Shown in pieces: positions 1 to 5,049 of a stretch of DNA of 5,049 nt. Source of the DNA: Clostridia bacterium. Lineage in GTDB: Bacteria; Bacillota; Clostridia; Oscillospirales; RGIG577. Position 1 is the stretch's first letter. Every line of letters starts with the position of its first letter. The notes beneath the pieces were generated by a model that did no database searches, had not been told where the DNA came from, and saw only the letters and a program-made list of their open reading frames with translations. The position numbers and the translations under genes are program-made. The stretch lies in the NCBI GenBank assembly GCA_017419325.1, contig JAFOLN010000085.1:1-5049 (forward strand), written 5' to 3'.

Positions 1-1
1 C

Positions 2-1870
2 GTATACTCCACGTCCGATCTCACGGACGAGGCGTGGAAGGCTTACTGCAAGGCAAATTATCTGAAGGCCAACCCCGGCGATCTTGAGGGAGCGGCCGCG
101 TTCGCAAACAGCGAGTCCCTCATACCGAAGAAGCTTGACACTACCATGAAGGTGCTGGGCGTGGCCGATACTATAATCACCTACGCAAAAGGCCCCTCGG
201 GAGCAGATCCGAGCGGACTCAGACAGCTGCTTAAAAACGTTCGTGACGAGAAGGCCCGCAGAAGTCTCGAAATGCAGATAAAGGACTACGAGACCCTGCG
301 CTACGACATCTATAAGCAGGACTGCGCTATGAGCACGTATTCCACCGCGTCGAACTTCTCGCCCATGGGCCCCATCGGCAAGGTAGTCGTTTTCGTGGGC
401 GGACTTGCCAACGGCGTTATTTCCGGCTGGTCTAAGGATTACAACAGGCAGGTGTACAATACCACCCTTCACGATATACAGCTGCAGATCAAGTATGAGG
501 CAGTAAAGCAGGAAAGACTTAAAAAGAGCTTTATGGACGCCGAAAAATGGCTGCGGGACAAGATGGACAGCATATACGGCAAGGGCAACTGGAGCGAATA
601 CGCTTTGGCCGAGGAGAGAAAGAACTGGGTTCTGAAGGAATATCCCGGCGGCATTCTCAAGTACGTATGGAAGGACAAGGCCGGCGAATTTACGGTCACG
701 CAGGACCCCTCCGGCTATGTTTATGAATCGGTAAACGAGGACACCGTACAGGGCGTTACCGCAAGCCTCTACTACAGCGACGCCGAGGACGGAAGCTACT
801 CGCTTTGGAGCGATCCGTACAGGGAGCAGCCGAATCCCCAGATAACGGGCGATACCGGCAATTATATGTGGATGGTGCCCACCGGATGGTGGAAGGTTCG
901 CTATGAAAAGGACGGCTACAGTACGAGCGAATCGAAAGCTATGCCCGTTCCGCCTGTTCACACCACCGTAAACATCGGTCTTTTAAGCGAGGATGCTCCG
1001 AAGGCTGAGGTAAAGGTGGGCGAGGGAAAGATAACGGTGCTCTTTACGAAGTATATGCAGCTTGAGTCGCTTATCCGTCTCTTCGGCGACGAACAATATA
1101 CCGACGAAAGCTTTGACGGCTCCGCATTCGGCGTACAGTTCTACGACGCGGACGGCGTATCAATCCCCGGCACCGTCACATTCCCGGACAGACGTGAAAA
1201 CACGGGCTATAAGGGCAATGACTACGGCACCGATGTTATCGATTCCGACTGGTTCGTAAGAAGCGCGGTATTCACGCCGAGCGATACGACGAAGGACCTT
1301 TCGGGTGTGACCTGGCGCTTTGCCGAGGGCATGACAAGCTATGCGGGCGTGGCTCTTGACGGGGAAACGTCGGCGCTTCATGTGATACGTCTCGACCCGA
1401 ACGGCGGATGGCTTGACCGCGACGCGACGGTGACCGACGAAAAGGGAAGGCTTGCCGCGCTGCCCGAGCCCACCCGTGAGAACTTCACCTTCCTTGGCTG
1501 GTTCACAAAAAAAGAGGGCGGCGCACAGATGACCGCCGGGGACGCCTTCGATGCGGACTGCACGCTCTACGCCCACTGGGGCACGGCCTACCTCACCGTA
1601 AGGGAGCACACAAACGCGGCGGGAGTACACACATTCGGCTGCACCGTAAACCCGCAGGGTAAGGACGTGACGGTATACGCGGCGTCTTACAGCAGCGCAG
1701 GTCAGATGCTTGACGTGACCGCATACTCGGCAGGCAAAGACGTGACAAGTCAGAACTTCACCGTAACGTTAAAGGAAAAAGCGAACGACAGCATATTCAA
1801 GTTCGTCATCGTAAATTCAAAAACAGGCGAGCCGCTTGACGAGTATCAGTATTACGGACTGAACCCGTGA
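2..1870 (+). CDS. Large multidomain surface/secreted protein with InlB B-type (Flg_new) repeat; 5' partial
   Basis: The frame is open from the first complete codon (position 2) to TGA at 1868-1870, giving 622 visible residues. The ATG at 146 is internal: coding sequence runs through it without a stop, and no ribosome binding site precedes it. Residues about 1-215 are mostly charged and helical, interrupted by a Gly-rich hydrophobic stretch (126-143). Residues about 249-327 resemble the prealbumin-like/carboxypeptidase-regulatory beta domain common in clostridial surface proteins, with a WWKVRYEKDGY core and a VPP...VNIGL end. Residues about 333-460 look Ig-like and begin with a KITVLFTKYM strand. 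Residues 464-526 are one Listeria-Bacteroides repeat, with LDPNGGW, FLGWFT and TLYAHW landmarks. Residues 527-622 form a final beta domain that includes VTVYAASY. No LPXTG motif, SLH domain or C-terminal membrane anchor is visible, and any signal peptide would lie upstream. Cell-surface or secreted location is inferred from the domains; the specific function is unknown. Confidence 0.85.
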   Translation, partial: VYSTSDLTDEAWKAYCKANYLKANPGDLEGAAAFANSESLIPKKLDTTMKVLGVADTIITYAKGPSGADPSGLRQLLKNVRDEKARRSLEMQIKDYETLRYDIYKQDCAMSTYSTASNFSPMGPIGKVVVFVGGLANGVISGWSKDYNRQVYNTTLHDIQLQIKYEAVKQERLKKSFMDAEKWLRDKMDSIYGKGNWSEYALAEERKNWVLKEYPGGILKYVWKDKAGEFTVTQDPSGYVYESVNEDTVQGVTASLYYSDAEDGSYSLWSDPYREQPNPQITGDTGNYMWMVPTGWWKVRYEKDGYSTSESKAMPVPPVHTTVNIGLLSEDAPKAEVKVGEGKITVLFTKYMQLESLIRLFGDEQYTDESFDGSAFGVQFYDADGVSIPGTVTFPDRRENTGYKGNDYGTDVIDSDWFVRSAVFTPSDTTKDLSGVTWRFAEGMTSYAGVALDGETSALHVIRLDPNGGWLDRDATVTDEKGRLAALPEPTRENFTFLGWFTKKEGGAQMTAGDAFDADCTLYAHWGTAYLTVREHTNAAGVHTFGCTVNPQGKDVTVYAASYSSAGQMLDVTAYSAGKDVTSQNFTVTLKEKANDSIFKFVIVNSKTGEPLDEYQYYGLNP

Positions 1871-1894
1871 CGGCGGAAAAAAGCGCCGTTCCTT
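1870..1894 (+). terminator. Small hairpin overlapping the stop codon, weak terminator candidate
   Basis: ACGGCG (1870-1875) pairs with CGCCGT (1884-1889) around an A-rich 8-nt loop, and TCCTT follows. The 6-bp stem starts within the TGA stop of the surface-protein gene. The downstream T tract is interrupted by two C residues, so this is at best a weak terminator or a 3'-end stabilising hairpin. The stronger hairpin about 90 bp further on is the better candidate for real termination. Confidence 0.25.
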
Positions 1895-1956
1895 AAAGGG
1901 GCAAAAGCCGCGATAATGAATAAAAGCGAACCGAACCGAAAGCCCTTGTAAGGGCG

Positions 1957-2006
1957 AAAAAAACGGCCGCGCAGGAGCAAAATGCCTGCGCGGCCGCGTG
2001 CTTTTT
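1957..2006. terminator. Bidirectional Rho-independent terminator between convergent genes
   Basis: A perfect 12-bp GC-rich stem is formed by CGGCCGCGCAGG (1964-1975) and CCTGCGCGGCCG (1985-1996), with a 9-nt loop. Seven A residues (1957-1963) abut the left arm, so the minus-strand transcript of the phosphate transporter has the stem followed directly by U7, a textbook terminator starting about 30 nt after its stop codon. On the plus strand the stem is followed by CGTGC and then T5 (2002-2006), a somewhat weaker terminator for the surface-protein gene. A shorter hairpin (GCCCT/AGGGC, 1942-1955) lies beside it without its own plus-strand T tract. The position between two converging genes supports a shared role. 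Confidence 0.85.
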
Positions 2007-2027
2007 AACTGGAACAGGGCGTAAGCC

Positions 2028-3818
2028 TTAAACTTGCGAGGGGTCGCTGCTTAACCTGTTATAATACTTCGCGATAAAGAAATCATACGACCTGTCGTAG
2101 TCCTTTTGGTATTTTTCCTTCAGGTGCATGGAGAAAGCGTGGGGGTCAATCGCGCTTGCGGACTCGTCCTCATTCTGCATAACGCTGATGGCGATATTTG
2201 AGCAGTGGTCTGCGATACGCTCAAGGTTCGTGATTATCTCAAGGAACGAAACGCCCGTTTCAACGGAGCAGATGCCGTCGGAGAGACGCTGTATGTGACC
2301 TTGTCTCAGAGCCTCCGTGAGCATATCGATAACCTCCTCAAGGGGTTCCACCTGTATTGCGTGGTCGAACGAGTCGGCCTTTTCCTTAAAGCTCTTATAC
2401 GCAAGATCGAGCATGTTTTCAACGGCGTCGAACATTACCTTAAGCTCATGCTGAGCGGCGGGGGAATACGTTATCTTTTCGTCCATTATGTCGACGGCGA
2501 TCTCCGAAAGGTTCACGGCGTGGTCGCCGAGACGCTCAATGTCGTTGACCATTTTGAGATACGAGGAAACCATCTTGCTTTCGTCCTCGCTTACCTCGCG
2601 GTCCGTTATCTTTACAAGGTATTTCGATATCTCGAACTCCATCTTATCGATAATGTCCTCGTCCTCGACTATCTTTTTCACCTTGTCGCGGTTCTTGTCC
2701 ATTATGGCCTCGCGCGAGCGGGATATATTCTTTATTGCCATGGAAAACATGGTGTCAACGGCACTCTCGACCTGCGAAAGAGCGGCTGCCGGCATATAGA
2801 GAAGACGGTCGTCGAACTTCGTCTTTACTATGACCTCGTCGTCCGTGGACTTTATGGTCATATTTGCAAGCTTCACAAGAAGGTTGCCGAAGGGGATGAA
2901 TATTATCGTACACGTTACGTTGAATATCGAGTGGAAGTTCGCTATATCCTGCGCGTCCACGGTGTCACCCCAGATTTTAATCCCCACAAAGTGCTGGAAC
3001 GAATAAATGGCTATCATGAAGATGGCTGTGCCGATTACGTTGAAGTAAAGGTGGATAAGCGCCGTGCGGCGGGCGTTTTTGTTCGCGCCTACGCTGGAGA
3101 GAAGCGCGGTCACGCATGTGCCAATGTTCTGACCGAAGATAATGGGCACGGCGGTCGAAAACGTGATAAGTCCCGTTGAAGCGAACGCCTGAAGGATGCC
3201 GACGGAGGCGCTGGAGCTCTGTATTATCGCCGTAAGGGCCGCGCCTATAAGAACGCCTATGACGGGATTTGAGAACATAAGGAATATGCGTGAAAATTCC
3301 GGCATGTCGGCAAGCACGGAAACGGACGCTTCCATCGTCTGCATACCGACAAAAAGAATGCCGAAGCCAATAAGCACTTCTCCCAGCTCAACGGAGCGGA
3401 CACGCTTCGCAAGCATGTAGAGACAAATGCCTATCACAATGGCTATCGGCGCTAATGTTGTGGGTTTGAAAATCTTAAGAACGATGTTGTCTGCGCTTAC
3501 GGCGTTGAGGCCGATAAGCTGTGCCGTTACGGTGGTTCCGATGTTGGAGCCGAGTATGACGCCAACCGCCTGTGTGAGCTTCATTATGCCCGCGTTTACG
3601 AAACCGACCACCATAACTGTAGTGACTGACGAGCTTTGAATAATGGCCGCGACAGCCGCGCCGCAAAGCACGCCTTTGATACGGTTGTTTGTGAATTTCT
3701 CAATTATTGATGAAAGCTTGTTGCCCGCGAGCTTTTCAAGCGAGTTGCCCATGAGCATCATTCCGAAAATGAATAAGCCTAAGCCTCCCAAGAATGAGAT
3801 GATCCTGAAAATGTCCAT
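2028..3818 (-). CDS. Na/Pi cotransporter family protein with C-terminal PhoU-like domain (NptA/YjbB type)
   Basis: This is a complete 596-residue inner-membrane protein of the SLC34-like Na+/phosphate cotransporter family. The N-terminal half carries the family's inverted duplication (two Na_Pi_cotrans units). The first has QSSS at residues 61-64 and GSNIGTT at 90-96; the second has QSSS at 200-203 and GQNIGTC at 229-235. The QSSS motifs form the substrate site in characterised members. About eight or nine hydrophobic segments lie between residues 5 and 317. Residues about 340-550 are a cytosolic helical PhoU-like domain with two repeats, each carrying an E-R-x-x-D-H type motif (IERLGDHAVNL at 427-437, LERIADHCSNIA at 532-543). 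The length and domain order are normal for Firmicutes members. The start ATG at 3818 is preceded by a strong Shine-Dalgarno and gives the usual N-terminus. The family moves phosphate with Na+; E. coli YjbB has been linked to phosphate export, so the direction here is not certain. The gene has its own upstream control region and appears monocistronic. Confidence 0.95.
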   Translation of the reverse strand: MDIFRIISFLGGLGLFIFGMMLMGNSLEKLAGNKLSSIIEKFTNNRIKGVLCGAAVAAIIQSSSVTTVMVVGFVNAGIMKLTQAVGVILGSNIGTTVTAQLIGLNAVSADNIVLKIFKPTTLAPIAIVIGICLYMLAKRVRSVELGEVLIGFGILFVGMQTMEASVSVLADMPEFSRIFLMFSNPVIGVLIGAALTAIIQSSSASVGILQAFASTGLITFSTAVPIIFGQNIGTCVTALLSSVGANKNARRTALIHLYFNVIGTAIFMIAIYSFQHFVGIKIWGDTVDAQDIANFHSIFNVTCTIIFIPFGNLLVKLANMTIKSTDDEVIVKTKFDDRLLYMPAAALSQVESAVDTMFSMAIKNISRSREAIMDKNRDKVKKIVEDEDIIDKMEFEISKYLVKITDREVSEDESKMVSSYLKMVNDIERLGDHAVNLSEIAVDIMDEKITYSPAAQHELKVMFDAVENMLDLAYKSFKEKADSFDHAIQVEPLEEVIDMLTEALRQGHIQRLSDGICSVETGVSFLEIITNLERIADHCSNIAISVMQNEDESASAIDPHAFSMHLKEKYQKDYDRSYDFFIAKYYNRLSSDPSQV

Positions 3819-3821
3819 AGT

Positions 3822-3828
3822 CCCTCCT
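3822..3828 (-). promoter_or_regulatory. Ribosome binding site of the Na/Pi cotransporter gene
   Basis: On the minus strand AGGAGGG lies three bases before the ATG at 3818. It is a near-perfect but closely spaced Shine-Dalgarno and fixes the start. A second AGGAG lies at 3836-3840, a little far from this ATG, and may be incidental. Confidence 0.8.
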
Positions 3829-3906
3829 GTTGAATCTCCTGTATATGTATAAACTTCCTAAAACTATGTACAATTAGTTGATTTCAAAAAAATGCTTTCA
3901 GGAAAT

Positions 3907-3935
3907 ATTGTCTGATTTTTTTAATCAAAAGTCAA
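3907..3935 (-). promoter_or_regulatory. Candidate SigA promoter for the Na/Pi cotransporter gene
   Basis: Reading the minus strand, TTGACT (3935-3930, five of six matches to TTGACA) is followed after 17 bases by GACAAT (3912-3907, four of six matches to TATAAT, including the key A at position 2 and T at position 6). Transcription would begin near 3900 and leave a leader of about 80 nt. The spacer contains an inverted repeat, TGATT/AATCA (arms 3913-3917 and 3923-3927), which could be an operator or just AT-rich sequence. A weaker alternative is TTGTAC with TATACA 16 bases later, closer to the gene. Confidence 0.5.
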
Positions 3936-3942
3936 TAGACGA

Positions 3943-3971
3943 TTGCACAATTTTTCGGAAGCATATATAAT
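3943..3971 (+). promoter_or_regulatory. SigA-type promoter for mtaB
   Basis: TTGCAC (3943-3948) and a perfect TATAAT (3966-3971) are separated by exactly 17 bases. The predicted start of transcription is near 3978, which gives a very short leader of about 18 nt containing only the ribosome binding site. This leaves little room for a riboswitch or attenuator. Its -35 box lies seven bases from the -35 box of the opposing promoter candidate. Confidence 0.8.
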
Positions 3972-3982
3972 TTTTATTATGT

Positions 3983-3988
3983 GAGGTG
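3983..3988 (+). promoter_or_regulatory. Ribosome binding site of mtaB
   Basis: GAGGTG matches the anti-Shine-Dalgarno end of 16S rRNA and lies seven bases before the ATG at 3996. This spacing selects that ATG over an in-frame GTG at 3981, which overlaps the start of the ribosome binding site region and has none of its own. Confidence 0.75.
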
Positions 3989-3995
3989 TACAACG

Positions 3996-5049
3996 ATGAA
4001 AGTCGCAATATATACATTGGGATGCAAGGTAAATCAGTATGAAAGCGCGGCGCTGGCGCAGGAACTTAAACGTTCGGGAGCGCAGGTGGTGGATTTTGCG
4101 GAATTTGCCGACGCCTACATAATAAACACGTGCAGCGTCACGGCCGAAAGCGACAGAAAGTCCAGAAGCATCATAAACCGCGCCGTAAAGAAGAACCCCG
4201 CCGCGCTCATTTGCGTAACGGGCTGCTACGCCCAGCTCCGGCCGGAGCGCATCGGCGCCATACCCGGCGTCGACATAGTAACGGGCACAAAGGATAAAAT
4301 GGAGATTGCGCGCCTTATTATGGAAAGCGGCGGCAGGAAAACGAAGCTTTCCCGCGTGCGCGACCCCTTCGCCATGCGTTACTTCGAGCCCATGCGCCTG
4401 TCGGAGGCATACGAGCGCACGCGCATGAGCATAAAGATTGAGGACGGCTGCGACAACTTCTGCTCCTACTGCGTCATACCGTATGCCCGCGGTCCCATAG
4501 TGTCGAAGGCGTTTTCCGATATAGAAAGCGAGATCGCCGCCGCCGTGGAACGCGGATATAAGGAGATAGTGCTTACGGGCATACACATATCGTCCTACGG
4601 AAAGGACATGAAATTTGAAAAAAGGCTCACGGACGTGCTCGAAATGTGCGAGACCGTAAAGGGGGACTTCAGAGTGCGCTTAGGCTCTCTTAATCTTTCC
4701 TGCTTTGATGAGGATTTTTTGTCGCGCCTGCCGCGTTATAAGAGGCTCTGCCCCCATTTTCACATATCGCTCCAGAGCGGCTGCGACCGCACGCTTCAGG
4801 CCATGAACAGAAAATACACCGCCGCCGAATTTGAGGACACGCTTGTAAGGATTAGAGAGGCGCTGCCCGAATCGTCGGTCACGACGGACGTTATCGTAGG
4901 CTTCCCCGGGGAGACGGAGGAGGATTTTTCAAAGTCCCTCGATTTCGTAAGACGGCAGCAGTTTTTAAAGGTGCACGTTTTCCCGTTTTCCTCCCGCCCC
5001 GGAACGAAGGCGGAAGGTATGCCGGGCCACCATACGCGAGCCGAAAAAG
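3996..5049 (+). CDS. mtaB: tRNA t6A37 C2-methylthiotransferase MtaB (YqeV type); 3' partial
   Basis: This is a radical SAM enzyme that adds a methylthio group to C2 of N6-threonylcarbamoyladenosine at position 37 of ANN-decoding tRNAs. 351 codons are visible, and the frame runs off the window. The N-terminal methylthiotransferase (UPF0004) domain has the opening TLGCKVNQYES and the three cysteines expected to bind the auxiliary 4Fe-4S cluster: C10, C46 (INTCSVT) and C77 (VTGCYAQ). The radical SAM domain has C152-x3-C156-x2-C159, followed by LTGIHISSYG (193-202), HISLQSG (256-262), DVIVGFPGETEEDF (298-311) and HVFPFSSRPGT (327-337). TLGCKVNQ, LTGIH.SSYG and HVFPFS mark the MtaB branch rather than MiaB or RimO. 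Family members are about 430-450 residues, so roughly 80-100 C-terminal residues, including most of any TRAM domain, lie beyond the window. Two positions differ from typical MtaB: GPIVSK where GPxRSR is usual, and GSLNLS where SIE or SLE is usual. The start is supported by the ribosome binding site and the family N-terminus. Confidence 0.95.
   Translation, partial: MKVAIYTLGCKVNQYESAALAQELKRSGAQVVDFAEFADAYIINTCSVTAESDRKSRSIINRAVKKNPAALICVTGCYAQLRPERIGAIPGVDIVTGTKDKMEIARLIMESGGRKTKLSRVRDPFAMRYFEPMRLSEAYERTRMSIKIEDGCDNFCSYCVIPYARGPIVSKAFSDIESEIAAAVERGYKEIVLTGIHISSYGKDMKFEKRLTDVLEMCETVKGDFRVRLGSLNLSCFDEDFLSRLPRYKRLCPHFHISLQSGCDRTLQAMNRKYTAAEFEDTLVRIREALPESSVTTDVIVGFPGETEEDFSKSLDFVRRQQFLKVHVFPFSSRPGTKAEGMPGHHTRAEK

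Noticed and set aside
146..148. ATG at 146 as the start of the first gene
   Set aside because: The frame is open and protein-like from position 2, and no Shine-Dalgarno sequence precedes 146. The gene is more simply read as truncated by the window edge.
1160..1630. A 156-codon minus-strand open frame inside the surface-protein gene
   Set aside because: It overlaps the recognisable Flg_new repeat and Ig-like region on the other strand and has no plausible translation signals or family features.
2205..3179. A 324-codon open frame on the plus strand, antisense to the transporter gene
   Set aside because: It lies wholly within the well-supported Na/Pi cotransporter gene on the opposite strand. 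Its translation is rich in His, Tyr, Arg and Val with no family resemblance, and no ribosome binding site or promoter serves it. It is a by-product of codon bias.
3981..3983. In-frame GTG as an alternative mtaB start
   Set aside because: It would sit only a few bases after the predicted transcription start with no ribosome binding site. The ATG at 3996 has good spacing and yields the family N-terminus.
3819..3995. Riboswitch or Pho box in the divergent region
   Set aside because: The mtaB leader is about 18 nt, too short for a riboswitch. The transporter leader of about 80 nt shows only a weak AACTA/TAGTT pairing (3862-3879), and no TTAACA-type Pho repeats are present.
3921..4586. A 221-codon minus-strand open frame across the intergenic region and the start of mtaB
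   Set aside because: It is antisense to mtaB and runs into the divergent promoter region. The protein is low-complexity in Ala, Arg and Tyr and matches nothing, while mtaB is unambiguous.

Overview
The window looks like chromosomal DNA from a Gram-positive anaerobe of the class Clostridia, possibly an Oscillospirales- or Christensenellales-type gut lineage. The evidence is moderately GC-rich coding sequence with frequent ATA, AGA/AGG and AAG codons, strong AGGAGG-type ribosome binding sites, a consensus SigA promoter, a Na/Pi cotransporter fused to PhoU-like helices, a YqeV/MtaB-type methylthiotransferase and a clostridial multidomain surface protein. The taxonomic call is inference; no rRNA or other marker is present.

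Layout: (1) Positions 2-1870 (+) hold the 3' part of a large, probably extracellular protein. Its 5' end lies before the window. The visible part has a helical region with a Gly-rich hydrophobic segment, a prealbumin-like beta domain, an Ig-like stretch, one Listeria-Bacteroides (InlB B-type, Flg_new) repeat and a C-terminal beta domain. (2) Positions 1871-2027 are a 157-bp convergent intergenic region with a strong GC-rich hairpin flanked by A7 and T5, which fits a terminator shared by both neighbours. (3) Positions 2028-3818 (-) encode a complete 596-residue Na/Pi cotransporter with a C-terminal PhoU-like domain. (4) Positions 3819-3995 are an AT-rich divergent control region with two promoters placed back to back. 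(5) Positions 3996-5049 (+) hold the first 351 codons of mtaB, the tRNA ct6A37/t6A37 methylthiotransferase, cut by the window end.

The three genes do not form an operon or an evident shared pathway. The surface protein converges on the transporter, and the transporter diverges from mtaB. The transporter handles inorganic phosphate, mtaB modifies tRNA, and the first protein is a secreted or surface protein of unknown role. I see no mobile element, CRISPR array, tRNA, rRNA or recognisable riboswitch.

I found no convincing new biological system. The points most worth a second look are the unusual N-terminal helical module of the surface protein, two substitutions in otherwise conserved parts of MtaB, the compact divergent promoter pair and the bidirectional terminator.
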